A stretch of DNA of 64,000 nt from Lentinula raphanica (GCA_027919835.1 JANVFP010000016.1:868001-932000), one strand, 5' to 3'. Numbered from the stretch's first letter, positions 44,721 to 58,460 are shown. The notes: generated by a model from the sequence alone, not told the origin. Made by a program: numbers and translations.

Positions 44721-47700
44721 ATGCCGGACTCTGAGCATACACACAGGCAGCCCACGTTTGATACTCTTGAACGTGAAAAACTCTTCAAATTTCCCCCAAA
44801 GCAAGGTTCTAGTTATAAAATTCTAAATGAATTTGTTGCGCCGCACATCGAATCCTTCAATGCTCTCTTCGATGACTCTGGTTTACCTTCCGGCGATGGA
44901 AATGGAAAAGGTCTTCTATCGATGGGGATTCAGGACATAGGAGAACGTGTCGTGTTCGACGGTACTGGAAGAAATACAGGCGTGTGGGGTAACCGAATGA
45001 GAGGTAAGTTTCGTTCCCTTATCATTATACTCATGTTCAGTTAACATCCAGTGTGGATTGATTCCGTTTCAATATCACGTCCCATGGTCCCGGACAGGAA
45101 CAAGTTCGCCAAGGATCGAAGAGTTTTCCCAGCTGAGGTATAGTTTTTCTGGGTGGTTTTAATCGTCACTCTGAGGCGTTCTTCAGGCCCGTGAAAGGTT
45201 GGCTTCGTATCGAGGCAAGATGACGATCAAGTTATGTTGGACAGATCCCGAGGGTCAACGACAAGAGGTCATGAAAGATTGTGGACTCGTGCCAATCATG
45301 GTTCGGGTAAGAGGTTTCAATATTCATGCGTACTGGTTCACCTTCTCATGCACGAGCAATAGTCCGTTCGGTGCAACCTACGCGGAATGTCTTCCGCCGA
45401 ACTCGTGAAGCATAATGAGGAGGCCGAAGAATTTGGGGGCTACTTTGTGATCAACGGAAACGAACGTCTCATACGCTATCTGATCCTTCCTCGTCGAAAT
45501 CATGTTATATCCCTCCTTCGACCCTCCTTCGCTAACCGTGGTCCTTCGTATACCCAATATGCTGTCCAGATCCGTTGCGTCCGTCCCGATCAAACCAGCT
45601 GCACAAATACCCTGCATTATCTCGCAAACGGAAGCGCCATGTTCCGATTCAGCTGGAGAAAACAAGAATATGTCATTCCCATCATGTTGATCCTGAAAGC
45701 TCTTGTCGGCGCGTCTGACAAGGAGATTTTCGAAGGAATCATGATGCAGGACTATGATAATACTTTTCTAACAGGTCGTGTTGAACTGCTTTTGCGAAGC
45801 TACAAAAGGTTCACGATGCGCACCGGAGAACAGGCACTTGAGTACCTCGGGGAAAAATTCCGAATCGTTCTTGGTATGGCCGAGGACATGTCGAATTCCG
45901 CTATCGGAGCCCTGCTCATCCAAAAGTTGATCCTTGTCCACATCGAAAACCCTCGAGAAAAATACCGTATGCTCTTGTATGCCCTCTTCTGCTATATACG
46001 CGGAGTTTTCCGTCTCATTTTTCATTTGCAGATTCATGCTCCGGAAGCTGTATTCGCTAGTCAATGGAACGTGCTGCGCGGACAATCCTGATTCACCTCA
46101 GCACCAGGAAGTCCTACTCCCTGGAATACTCTATGGTATGATAATCAAAGAGCGACTAGAGGAGATTTTGAACGCTATCAGAACCTTCGTCAACGTCGAT
46201 GTACGGAACGGTGCCACTGTTGATTTCCACGATAGTACGTCCTTGAGAATTTTCTCCACATTCATGCTTATCAACGCTGAACAGAGCGGTATTTTGCTAA
46301 AATTCTTGCCCGAGTCAATTTTGACATTGGATCCAAGTTATCAAACTTCCTCGCAACAGGCAACCTGGTTTCTCCTTCAGGTCTCGACTTACAGCAAGCA
46401 TCCGGATTCACTATCGTCGCTGAAAAACTCAACTGGCAGCGGTATATCAGCCATTTTAGATGTATACATCGTGGTGCATTCTTTGCTGAACTCAAAACCA
46501 CTACCGTCCGTAAACTTCTCCCAGAGGCTTGGGGTTTCCTCTGTCCCGTGCATACGCCTGACGGTTCACCTTGCGGTCTGCTCAACCATCTAGCAAGAAC
46601 CTGTCGTATCGTCACTGCCCCTCTCGCTGTTGCACATATTCCCGAATTGCTCGCCAAGCACGGGATGTCTGAGCCGTTCAATACGTGTATCGACGGCCGG
46701 ACTAATCTGTGTGTACAACTCGATGGTCGTGTCATCGGCTGGGCCTCACCCGCTGTAGCCAAGCAACTCGCCGTCAACCTACGTATCTGGAAGACGGAGA
46801 ACAAGAATGAAGTTCCAATGGATTTGGAGATCGGGATGGTTCCCCCGTCGATGGGAGGTCAATATCCTGGTCTGTTCTTGTTCTCGTCTCGATCGAGGAT
46901 GATGAGGCCGGTCAAATATCTGCCCAACGGACGTGACGACTCAATAGGGCCTTTTGAGCAGGTATACATGGATATTGCCTGCACACCTGAAGAAATTGAA
47001 TCGGGTGTCTCCACGCATGTCGAACATAACCCTACGAATTTCTTGTCTATCTTGGCCAACTTGACACCTTTCTCCGACTTTAACCAGGTTCGGTTTATCT
47101 GATCACCTATCTCAAACTTTCATTAACATCCTCACAGAGTCCTCGTAACATCTACCAATGTCAGGTACGTTGATTGAACTCTTCATAAACTCGTATTCTC
47201 ATGTCGAGTATATTCAGATGGGAAAACAAACCATGGGCACACCTTCAACCGCTCTCAAGCATCGAACGGATAACAAGCTATATCGTCTGCAAAGCGGCCA
47301 AAGTCCGGTCGTTCGTCCAACACTACATAACACCTACGCAATGGATGCTTTCCCCAACGGCACTAACGCCATCGTTGCCGTTATATCCTATACTGGATAT
47401 GATATGGAAGACGCCATGATCCTCAATAAATCCGCACACGAGCGTGGTTTTGCATACGGAACTGTCTACAAATCACAAATAATCGACTTGAAAGACGTGA
47501 AGGGGGCGTCCAAAACTGGTCCACCTACGCTACATTTCGGCCTTGGACCCGATATCAAAGTTCATGCCAGAGCCGAGAACAAACACCCTTGCCTTGAATA
47601 TCTCGACTTGGACGGTCTACCTTATATAGGCACGAGACTCAAAACCGGTGATCCAATTGCGGCATATGTGGACGATGTCTCTCACCGCACAAAATTCGTA

Positions 47701-48902
47701 AAATACAAAGGGGACGAGGCGGGCTATGTGGATGAGGTTCGTTTGATAGGTATGTCGACCTTGGATCGTGTTTGCCTGCCATCGTCTCAGATAGTCATTT
47801 GTAGGCGAAGAAACTGGCGACGCCGAACTTCAAAAGATACACATCACTCTTCGAATCACTCGGTCTCCAGTCATTGGCGATAAATTCTCTTCTCGGCACG
47901 GACAGAAAGGTGTCTGTTCACAGAAATGGCCAGCTATTGACATGCCCTTTAGTGAGAGTGGGATGCAGCCAGACGTTATCATCAACCCTCATGCCTTCCC
48001 CAGTCGAATGACTATTGGTATGTTGGTTGAAAGTATGGCTGGGAAAGCAGGTGCGATGCACGGTCTGGCGCAGGATGCTACTCCTTTCAAGTAAGTTGTT
48101 ACTTTTAGCAGTCATACCATATACTGATTAGTTCTCTAGATTCTCAGAACAAGATACGGCTGTCAACTACTTCGGAGAACAACTGAAAGCTGCTGGCTAC
48201 AACTACTACGGAAACGAACCAATGTACTCTGGCATTACTGGCGAAGAGTTCGCGGCGGATATCTATCTTGGGGTTGTCTATTATCAACGACTGCGGCACA
48301 TGGTGCTGGACAAATTCCAGGTTCGAACAACAGGGCCTGTCGACCCTATAACCCGACAGCCTGTGAAGGTACGAACATTCGAGACTCTCGAACGAAAAAT
48401 GGTACTAATTGAGGAATGACGACAGGGTCGTAAACGTGCCGGTGGGATCCGTTTCGGAGAGATGGAACGAGATGCGCTCATTGCACATGGAACATCCTTC
48501 TTATTGCAAGATCGTTTGATGAATTGCTCAGATTACTCTACTGCTTGGGTTTGTCGAACATGCGGTAGCCTGATATCCCTTGGGTATGAGGACATTAGCT
48601 TGGGCGAAGTTTTCACGGGTCCGTCGACTTCGCGGAAGCCCACAGGTCCTGGGGGTGAATATTGTAGGACGTGTAGACATGCTGCAGAACAGGAGGATGA
48701 GCTCGAGAGACAAGCTTTGGCAACGGGACAACATCTACAACGTCCACAAGGGAATCTGACGGCAGCAATATCCTCTCAAAACGTACTGGGTCGTTCGTCC
48801 AAAGGTGGAGATCTTGATGTTATCGCCATACCATACGTCTTTCGATATCTTTGCGCGGAACTTGCATCCATGGGTATCGCCGTATCTTTGGAGATACAAT
48901 GA
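44721..48902 (+). CDS. RPA2: RNA polymerase I second-largest subunit
   Basis: Eleven exons (44721-45003, 45052-45137, 45187-45306, 45363-45976, 46032-46234, 46285-47087, 47138-47164, 47218-47749, 47805-48090, 48140-48368, 48426-48902) sum to 1219 residues, the normal length. It is the nucleolar subunit (yeast Rpa135) forming the active-site wall and hybrid-binding region for rRNA synthesis. Seen motifs: [14 protein letters not shown] in the protrusion, [17 protein letters not shown] in the fork, [14 protein letters not shown], the catalytic lobe [30 protein letters not shown], and the C-terminal zinc ribbon (CRTCGSL and CRTCRH). One exon is only 27 nt. The polymerase I identity rests on the overall match with Rpa135-type N-terminus ([14 protein letters not shown]) rather than on a single residue. 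Confidence 0.95.
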
Positions 48903-49224
48903 AAAGTACACTACATACATGTTTAATATACACGCCACATCCAGATTGCTTCTGGGTCAGAGCTATTGACGAATGCAACGAGATCAGGAGTATTTCGAGC
49001 AAGTTCAACAAACAACTTCGTATAAAAAGAAAGGACCAATGTAAGTAGATAGTATAAGAATAGAATAACCCATGAAATTATAGTATATACGCCTCTAATC
49101 CAGTAAACGAGGGTGTATAGTCTGTAAGTAGGAACCGATAACAAAAACGCAGGCATATGTATAACGCAAATGAAAAATACAGTTACAAGTAATAAATACG
49201 AATGGATCCAACCTAGTAACGGTC
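48903..49224. other. Intergenic between convergent genes, no gene seen
   Basis: 3' UTRs of RPA2 (+) and the next gene (-). No coding signal. Confidence 0.5.
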
Positions 49225-52200
49225 CTACGCTTTCAACGCGATGGTATCAACAGTATTTGGGGAGGGAATGACGTTGCCATTGACGGCAGAAACAACAGGC
49301 TTTGATAAATTATTGGCGACTTGAGTATCCACTCTAACTTTTTTGGAGTGGTATCGCTTCTTGCGAGGAGCGGGTTCGTACGAAGGTTCACCTCCGAGGA
49401 ATAGCTCAACAAGTGATATCTCGAGCGATGTATCGGAGGAGGACGAAGGTCGGTTCTCGGGATCAGCGGATGAGGGTGAGGGATATGGTACGTCGTACTC
49501 CGTGGGTTCGACGGGAATACCTGCCTTGGCCATGAACATATCCATGATGAGGCGGCATTCCTCCGGACTAGCAGCCTTTGCCATAAGACGTTTCATGTCC
49601 TGCGCATCCGTGACACTGATCCCACTTGGGGTGGTCGGGTTAGTAGAGGTGATCTCGGGCGATAGAGTTTTGTGTTCGGAGAGGGACGTTTTGATCAGAG
49701 GAGGGGATACACGAGTATTAGGCTGTTTGACATCCCCGTTTACCTTGTTTGGAGGTTTTGGGGCAATGACAGCCGGAACACTGACAGGAGTGGGAGGAGA
49801 TGCTTTCGCAATTGGTTTTGTGTCCTCGAGATCGAACTCCTTCCTGACATTCTGTGTCAGAGATTGAGAAGAGGAAGAACGAGACACAATTGGCTGTTGC
49901 AACCTATCGGCCACCTTAGATTGCGATGTATTGAGCAAAGAAGGTACCGGTGTTTCCTGATCCCATTTAGATGCCTTGCGGTTGACTGAAGACGAGGATA
50001 AAGTTGATGACTGTCGCATTCTAGGGGTCGAAGGAACAAGAGTTGAAACAGAGGGGGTAACATCCGAAGGATCAGTCGCAGGGGAGGAGGGCGGGGAAAT
50101 CATTTGTGACTGCGGAGGTCTGGGAGGTATCGGGCGGTTTCCGAGTGTCGACAAGCTTCCGTTGGATGCCTTCATCATCAAGGGCGGTCGATGATAGCTC
50201 GGTGTCGTCGGCGTCTTCCTGCTAAAGTCATCGACGTATGGTTGCCGGTTCGCCTTATCGGATTCGCCTAGCTTGAGTTTCGATATCATCCGCTGTAGTC
50301 TTCCGGAACCTTTTGATTTAGTACTGCCGTTATCCATCATAGACTGAGAGGGGCCAAAGTCAGGAGGGCCCTCTGCCAAAAAGTCTATCAAATCACGACC
50401 TGCCTTGGAAACTGGTGTATGGTTTATAGGTGCGCGGCCGCCGAACTCATTCACGGTGGAAGGAGGGGGTCCCTCGTTCAGGAAGTCCATCAACTCTTTT
50501 GTTCTTGCAGAGACCTTCATGCTACTGCTGGGTGTAGAGGAAGCAAACGATTTCGACGGACTAACAATCTGAGTTTCGTCCAATTCTTCGTCGTCCGAAC
50601 CGGCCATAACATCATCGAGGTCTAGTGATTCCCTGTTCCGTTGGACCTTTCTCGTTTTCTGAGGGATGCCGGGGCCATCAAAGGCCTGTGGCATGCGGAA
50701 TTCCCGAGTTTGCATCGCTACCGCCGGGGTCGAGGAGTTGTTCCCCGAGCCTATCGCAGTTTTAGATGCCTTGCGCTTGACGGGAGGGGCAGCCGCCGAC
50801 TGGGACCGAGCTCTGGTATTGGTAACAGGGAGAGATTTTGGCGGAGGCGAAGCGACGCTAGCCTGTCGCGTTCGAGGATGGGTGGGCTTGGCAGCAGGTA
50901 ATTCTTCTTCGTCCTCAACGATGGAGTTCACGTTAGGGACGGACGGACGCCTGAATGGTCGTGGAGGAATGGCCGACGTGGAAGAATCTATTTCGGTGTT
51001 GCCAGTGGGAAGAGAAGGTGGCTTGGGTCGGCCGCCACGTTGATCCTTTTCTTGCTTATATACCTTGAAACCACGGATGAGCATGGAAAAGGAGCAGGGC
51101 GAAAAGTGAGTTCAAACTCACTTCCATAGTCTTTAAGCGATCTGGAGTCAGGGACACTTTCATGGTAGCATCGGACTTCATGAGATTGTCAAACTCCTCA
51201 AGCGACGCTTGTTCCTATTTCATCGTGAATAAGCTGAACGGCAATAAGAATGTTAGAAGAGCTTACTTCTGCATCAACTGTATTGTATGCTGTCCATGTT
51301 TGCTTCGTCTCGTCACTCAGTATAGATTCCGACCGTTTATGGCCATTGGAGTCATTGGAGCTTGAGTTTCTGCCATTGATTAACTTTTTCATACCCTTAG
51401 CACGGTCCATAGAAGAACGACTGGACCCGGGCGGCGCTCCCTCTAACGAGAGACGACTGTTGGTGGGCGGTGATGGAGAATCCTTGCCAGATGATTGGTC
51501 GGAGCGCGAAACGTTTTTCTCATTCCGTGAGAGAGACTTGCTTCTTCGAGGTTTGGGTTCTTGAGAGAGTTGTTGGATTTGTTCGTACACTGCGATAGAT
51601 TGCATGTAAGAAATACAGAACGACCGGTAGCAGTGAAAGTCGTTTACCATCCATCGTCTTGAATAAGTTATATACTGAGTCGTCTTCGCACAGAGCGACA
51701 AAGACGTCCTGAACATTGGCATATGTCCGACTGCTGTCACGGGAAGCTACACGCCCAATATTCGAGAGTACATGTCTGGAATTCGCGTCAATGTTGGGTC
51801 CAACTTCGGAGTCGTAGAAGTTACGTACTCGCACATGGCCCTGCAAGGATATATGAATCAGAACACGCTTGAAATTTTTCAAAAGATCAACGCACTCTAA
51901 GATAGCCGTAAGGTACAATGCGGCGGGTGCCACCAGAGATGGCTTTGGAGGTGGCCCAGAGCCAGCCATTCGGTCGAGAAGCCTGGTTTCCGCAGATTTG
52001 TCCCCATCTGACTCGTTCAACGTCGAATACGCCTCGCATTTGAGCCGTAGAAGCTGTGTGGAGTAGTGAAACGGCTGATTAACACAGGATCCCGGCCTGA
52101 CAGTAGAGTACACGTACTTCGAATGCCCACCGCAAGTTGAAACTCCCTGAATCATCATCTACGGCGCCTTTAGAAGACTTTGTCCGATCCCAATAAGCCC

Positions 52201-52516
52201 TTAGTTCGACCTCAGCCTCCAGAAGTGCTTCCTTGCCGAGAGCTGTCGGAAGAACGCTGAGTAGACCGGCCCGCAGTTTGTCGGTGGTCAAAGAGTGGGC
52301 TGCGTTGAGGATGCCATAGAGGAATTCGTCTAGGAAAACATTGATACAGCGCAAACCGTCAAGTTTGAGCTTTATAGGACGAATATCAGAGAGGATGACA
52401 TCGGCAGAGTGGCTGGAGATATAGGAAGGCCCTAAGAAGAACATGTTGAGAGAGAAGGCCACTAACGTTGAGAAGGAGACGAAAGACGTACCATTACCGA
52501 TGCTTCCAACAGGCAT
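49225..52516 (-). CDS. Conserved basidiomycete protein of unknown function, Pro/Ser-rich scaffold
   Basis: At least six exons (52492-52516, 52118-52431, 51648-52053, 51267-51589, 51122-51214, 49225-51063) sum to about 999 residues. A further 51-nt stretch ending TATCCTTGCAG near 51843-51893 may be another intron (then about 982). The N-terminal third is ordered: SADVILSDIRPIKLKLDGLR, INVFLDEFLYGILNAAHSL (a helix-rich, histone-fold-like start), AELRAYW-like, LVAPAALYLTAILEC, HVLSNIGRVASRDSSRTYA, VFVALCEDDSVYNLFKTM. The remainder is long and disordered with Ser/Pro-rich motifs and two similar boxes (TKELMDFLNEGPPP and GRDLIDFLAEGPPD). The repeated (E/D)L-(I/M)DFL-x-EGPP box looks like a short linear interaction motif. 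A late conserved stretch is MKRLMAKAASPEECRLIMDMFM. I do not recognise the family. Confidence 0.72.
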
Positions 52517-52704
52517 CGTGGTGGAAGGAAGAGAAGACCGCTAAAATTCTCCTGGATTGTACGGTTGCGGTAAGGTTTTCCTGTTGATCGGGTTGTTTCT
52601 CACAAATGAAAGATCAAAGATCAAAAGAAAAAGATTCCAAACTCCCTTTCTAAATTATAGTGCGGTATATACATAACAAATCATAATTATAACAAGTCCT
52701 TTTT

Positions 52705-55700
52705 CTAATCTTCAGATAGTCTCTCTCCAGTCAAAAGTAATTCATCTGGACTACTCCTACTCTCAGACCCATCAACTGGCGTTTCAGAGGGCGATGGCGA
52801 ATTTTCAGGCTCGCTAAAAACCGTTGTTCCCTCTCTTTCTTCTGTTTCCTCCTGCCAAAACGACATTCCATCATTTATCAATTCAGACACCTGGTCAGAA
52901 TTCAAATCTCCAAAATCACGTATCTTTGCAGGTCGGGAAGGCATGCAAGAATGTGATGATCTAGCCACCAGAAATTCGTATTCGTCTGATGTTGTGGGTA
53001 CTTCCACTCGGCCTAGATGTTTGGCCTTTAAATAACGTTTGAGGCTCACGGTATCAACCGGTGGCATCATGTTCTTCAAAACCTGGAGGACGTACGTTGA
53101 GTGTTGACCAGAGAAAAATCTTGTAAAGCCTTACCCAACTCCCCAACAGTTGATGCCGTTGTGTTGATATCGGATGAGGTGTGACTGCCCTAGCGACCAC
53201 CATGTAGGACGGCAGCGTGGAAGGTGTATCAGGTGGTGGTACAGATCGTGTAGCAGAAAACAGCTCTGCCGATCCTTTCAGCTGTTCGTCGTCACCATGG
53301 GATGTCTGGCTATGCTGGAGAAGTCTTCGAGACGACCGAAAACTTTCATCGCATTCTACAAAAAGTGAACAAACTGTCACTTGTGCTCAATTCAAAGCTT
53401 TATAGTTTCTTACCTTCATATGGACAATGAAGTGTCTGATAAGCATGATTTTCGACATGATTCGAAAGGTGCGCTTCATGCTTTCCACAAATTTTGCATA
53501 AGATTGGGTTCTGTCAAAGGACATGAAAAGATCAGAGATGTATCTTCCCAGCCAGTGAAACATATTTACCCCATGTCTACCCAACCGCTGTAATTCCACC
53601 ACATGAGTTCTCATGTGTTGTCCCAATTTCTTGACGCTATTCAAGACTACTTCACAACTCCCCCACTTGCAAATACAACTTTGTAACCTTGTGATAGACT
53701 TTTCTATCATAGCGAGCTCTTGTGGATCTACCAGGTGTCAAACATGTTTCAAGAAAGAACAAGAATTTATACAAGCGTATACACTAACCTCGTACAGGTG
53801 TAATGGGAGCAAAATGGGTTTCTACATCTTGATATAAAATAGGTCTACTCAGTAAAGTTCCAAGATAACCCAGTTTGAGGAGCCATACCTTGCCCTACAT
53901 TGTTTCGCCTGGATTGAATCCGTTGCGAATTCTGGTGGCTTGGCTCTGGCTCCTCATCTGAATCAAAAACCTCGATATACTCTCGTACAGCCTCTTCCTC
54001 CGCTTGCTCTTGTCTTAACTTCGCATTTCTCATTTGATTTAGATCACGCTTCACCCAGGCAGGTGCCGAGGGAATCTCGACGTGGGTGAGCAAACTCGTA
54101 GTTTGCCCTTGTGCTCGATTCTTTCGGGACACTTTCTGCTTCTCTCCTAGAACCTCAATATCGGAATTGCGAACGGTGCTAGACCCTGCGACTCCAAGCG
54201 AGTCCGCATCGACATTGTGAACCGGAGGTGGAGATGGAGATGGAGATGGAGTCTCGGGTAAAAACAAAGGAGGTGTGTTGGACTTGGTCGCTGTACGCAC
54301 TGGACTTCGTTTCTGAGCTGGTTCTGGAGAAATCAATGGTACGTCTTTCGTCGATCTACGTAGAGGTGACTGCACCGGCTTGAGCTCAGGAACCGATGCC
54401 ACATTCTGGGAGCCAGAAGGTTTCGCCGCAGTAACGAAATCGGTGATTGCCTGTGTAGGTTGAGATTCTGATTGACCAACAAGGTGTGAAGTTGGTATGA
54501 TGGAATTGAAAGCTTGCACAACTGATGGTGCACCAGTGGCAGCCCTTGAAGATTCTGGTTTTCTAGAAGCAGGAACATCAACGCTTTGTTGATTTTGGCT
54601 AGTGGTCGGAGTAGCAGAGATGTTAGATTTCAGAGGTTCTGGTCGGCCAGAAGGAAGAGCGGCAACGCTTGGTTGAATCTGACTGTTGATCGAACTATTG
54701 ATAGCAGATACAGTAACCTTCGAAGTTTCCGGTCGTCCAGAAGGAGGAACGGCCGTGCTTTGTTGAATCTGGCTGGTGATCAAACCATCAAAAGCAGATG
54801 TAACAGCCTTCGAAGGTCCAGGTACAGGAACGGTCACGCTTTGTTGATCCTGGCCAGTGGTCGAAGTATGTGTAGCAGATATAGAAGATACCCCAGCTTT
54901 CTGAGGTTCTGGTTGTCCAGAAAGAGGAGCGGCAACACTCTGTTGATTCTGATTGGCAATAAAAGGAAGTGTAGCAGATGTAGTGGACAATGGGGGGTGA
55001 GCGGTTGTTGAGGGTGTCAGAACAGGAGGTTGATTATAATGCAATGCGGCTGCTTGGGGACGAAAATCGGAATACATCAATGCAGCAGCATTGTCAACTT
55101 TCGGCTGAGTGATGGTGACAGGAATATCCGACAGCGCTGGACGCTTCGCCGCCCGTGTGTCGTTTTCACCAAAACTTTCCCGAGCGCGTTTCCCTCCAGC
55201 TAAAGCGTTAAGCACATCTCTGGCAAGAGACTTCTTATTCGCGTTTGCCGGAGTACGAGGCGAGCTGGAACCGGTAGCACCCGAACTCTGCCTACTGAGC
55301 GAAGCAGGAGGCGTGGAGGGAGGCTCATGAGCGATGTTAAGCGCGGTCACCAATGAGGCTGCATGGACATTTGAAGTGGTTGGAACAGAGTGCGAAGGTG
55401 CGGTAGTCGCGGGCTTTGGCTGCACAACGGACGTCGACGCATGATTTGTAGCAGAAGTGGACAACTGAGCGGCGACAGGAGTGGCCTTTTTTGCCAATGA
55501 AGCTTCCCAAGCAGCGAGGACACGGGGAAAGTCATAATTCTTCAACAAGTCAATCCATCCACGTAGATTCACTGGTTCAAACTTTCTATTGACCATGACT
55601 CCAATCTGCACCTGACCCTTTGCAGGAGAGTTTATGAAGAGATGAGTCAAAGGGATATTCGCGGTAGCTCCAACGTCTGCTTGGTGAAGCCATCGGAAAG

Positions 55701-57352
55701 CAAACTTATGCATCAGTATCAAGCGTATTTGATCGTCGACTGATTGTCCTTCAATCATTTTGAGGAAGGGAGGAGGAAGGTTCGACTAAGTGAATAAGAA
55801 AGTTGAGTTAGAAACAAACAATGGGAAGGCGAGATCGAGCATACCTCAGCAATCAGTGCCTTGAGCTGGGCTGATTGGGCCGAAAGTTTCGATATTGAAA
55901 TGGAAGGAGGAACAGAATCTGGCTGTTATATCCATTGTCATGTTCATCCAGTCAAGCCCAAACTTCATACAGTAAACACAACTTACAGTGCCTTTCGATT
56001 GATCTGCAGTGTATGGTATCGGACTATTTATTTGCCCGCCTGTAGACTAGAGATAGAGTTAGGTCTTATACCGCCACAGGTGAAAAGCTATCATACGCTG
56101 GTGGGGATCAGACTTACTTGTTGCAGTTTTGAACTTGGCAGCGACGCAGGAGCTGAAGGTATCGATACGGTCTGTTCATTGCGTGTGTTAGATGATTTTA
56201 TGAATAAACACTCATGTAAATCATACATGTGGCACTGAAGCGAGCGGAGTAGGATTTTGGGCGGTAGGTGGTCGAGAAGTCACATATTGCTGACCTAGAG
56301 AGGATGTAGATTGAGCAGAGGATTGTGGGCGATCAGAAAGGGCTGCATACCTGTGGTCGAAGAACTCGCTGGCCTTTGAGGTTGGGTAGATGATATCGTG
56401 GCGCGTGTTGGAGGATTCACCGTCGACTGGGAATTAAAAAAGGACTGATACGGCGTAGATGACGAGGTTTGTTGTGAGATGGGTCGCTGGTGTTGTTGTG
56501 TAGAAAATTGTGATTGTGTTGAAAATGACTGATATTGTTGCTTTTGCGATATCGAAGATTGGGCGGGTGGGGGCTGACGAGGTTGAGTGTATTGTTGCGT
56601 TTGAGCAGATGCGGATGACTGCGAGTTATATGCTGGTCGCTGTTGGGGAATCGTGGCGGGTGCCTGGGATGACCCTACCTGGACAAACGTAAATTGTTGA
56701 CCTGCACTCGGAGGGTTGGGTTGCTGGGTCTGATACTGATAACTGGAATAATTCGAGGGAACTTTAGAGGTATTCGGCCATTTGCCGCTAGAAGTCTAGA
56801 GGAATGTGAACACTTTTGATGAAGTCCAAAAGGAAAGAATGCACGTACTAGTGGACTCTTTTGTTCCTCTTCAACAGGCACAATCCTCGTCGTCGATGGT
56901 GTGGGCTCATAAGTCGGGGGTATCTGATATGAAGTGACAGCATTCATTGGTACCGGGGCACTTTGTCTAGGTGAATAGATGTAAGGCCTGATGTTAACAA
57001 CACTAGGAGTGTTTTACCTTGTTAACGCCTCCAATTGTCGTCTTCAAAGAACGTGTAAAGATGATGAACAGATTTCGGAATGAACAAAGACTCACTTGGC
57101 TTCTTCGCCAGCAGCAATCTCTGCCTGGAGTCGCGCCACTGCTTCTTGGCGTGCCATCTCAGCGAACTGGAGCGCATCCATATTCAAGCGCGCCTGTTCT
57201 TCGTTGATTTTTCTCTGTCGATCTTCGAGGTATATTCGCCCAGCAGAAAGTATATCGGCATTCGAGAGAGTGAAGGGAGATTGAGGATTGCCATAGCTAT
57301 TCGCCGATTGTTGAGAGTTTGTTGATTGTTTTGGGGCGTTGCCGTTGTGCAT
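52705..57352 (-). CDS. Large Q-rich protein with C-terminal C2H2 zinc fingers (putative chromatin/transcription factor)
   Basis: One long gene of about fifteen exons on the minus strand. Order: a coiled-coil N-terminus (DRQRKINEEQARLNMDALQFAEMAR), a Gln-rich section (56250-56760, QQQ, TQ, PRQPPPAQSS), a globular part (SAQLKALIAE, DDQIRLILMHKFAFRWLHQ, LTHLFINSPAKGQVQIG, RGWIDLLKNYDFPRVLAAWE), a long Ser/Pro-rich repeat-like linker, an Arg/Glu-rich helix (VKRDLNQMRNAKLRQEQAEEEAVREYIEV), and three zinc-finger-like modules (CKWGSC..HMRTH; CKICG..HVENH; CPYEEC..HSQTSH). A 61-nt intron at about 53831-53891 links the second-last and zinc-finger parts in frame (phase 1, TTACTGAG branch, CAAG acceptor), removing an apparent stop at 53845. 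A chromatin or transcription role is likely but not assigned to a named family. Confidence 0.72.
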
Positions 57353-57845
57353 TCTAAACGGTCACCAGTGATCCCACAGCGTCTGTCTGTTGACTCAAAG
57401 GACTATGTACAAAAAGATTTGTCATCCTCAGTCATGTCTTTATCACCTGACAGTCGCGCCGCGTACCATCGCCGCGCATGAAAACGACTTCACTGATCTT
57501 CTTGAATCATTGAGAGAGTAGCCAGCTGCCAGGCTACGCATACGATATACGTCTCTATGCTGAGCTGGCTGGCTGGCATGTATTTACAGAAAGAATTTGG
57601 TCCGTGAACAAACAACTCTTCGTCTGAACACGATTTGGAGGTCCGGCGACTCGCCGACTCCAGCTGCAGACTGCCATTATCCGTGACGTATTCAGTTGAG
57701 TTCAATATCATCCATCCTTTACAGAACGCACAAACTGTACTTGGTGGGGATATGTAGAAAGAAATTTAATATTGTCCAAATGTTGAAAGCAATTTCGACC
57801 GAAGTCCATCATACTAGTATCCAAAGACTACATAATGCTGCACGC
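57353..57845. other. Intergenic, no gene seen
   Basis: Promoter of the zinc-finger gene (-) and 3' UTR of the small secreted gene (-). Confidence 0.45.
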
Positions 57846-58460
57846 TTAGTTAGATGCTTGTGTGATAGAAACTCCATAAGAGACGGATCCAGTCGTCAAA
57901 GTAGTACCATAGCTATCGTTCTGAGCAGCATGGGTACTGGCGAGAACAACTTCATACTGAGCATCGGGGTAGTTGACGAATGCAGAGTATGTGGGATCAA
58001 ACTAGAAAGAAGGATTAGGGGCGCTCAGTCTGGCTGATCAGTTTCATGACTCACAGTAACCGTGAAAGTATCGATCCCGCTGGATGGACCATCACGACGG
58101 GCAAAGTACACAGGAGGTTGGAAACTTCGTGAAATGGGTTATTAATCAACAACTGTATACACAAAAACCGCCTACCCAGAGTTGTTAGAAGCTGGTACAA
58201 CAAGTGTGTAGTCGGTGTATACTGGAGCATAGCCTAGCTGGATGGCGCAAGTGAAATTGGCCTCGAATGTTACTTCCTATGAAAAGATGTTTAGGGTCAC
58301 CACAGTGTCGAGAATTACTGCACCACAAAGCACATACCTGTCCCAGAACGATAGGCTGAGGGGTAATCGTAACACCACCGAAACGTTGGGCCTCAGCACA
58401 ACCCTGAGCGATGGCAGAACCAACGAGAGCAAGAACACCGAAGATCGTTTTGGAGAACAT
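57846..58460 (-). CDS. Small secreted protein
   Basis: Four exons (58338-58460, 58176-58276, 58055-58124, 57846-58001) sum to 149 residues. The start is the ATG giving MFSKTIFGVLALVGSAIAQ, a clean signal peptide with cleavage after AIAQ. An in-frame upstream extension begins only at TTG and is not used. The mature part is beta-rich in appearance (VTITPQPIVLGQ, EVTFEANFTCAIQLGYAPVYTDYTLVVPA, SGIDTFTVTFDPTYSAFVNYPDAQYEVVLASTH, GVSITQASN) with sequons NFT and NDS and two cysteines (one early, one in FTCAIQ) that could form a disulfide. An immunoglobulin-like fold is possible; no enzyme motif. Likely a secreted or wall-associated glycoprotein. Confidence 0.8.
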
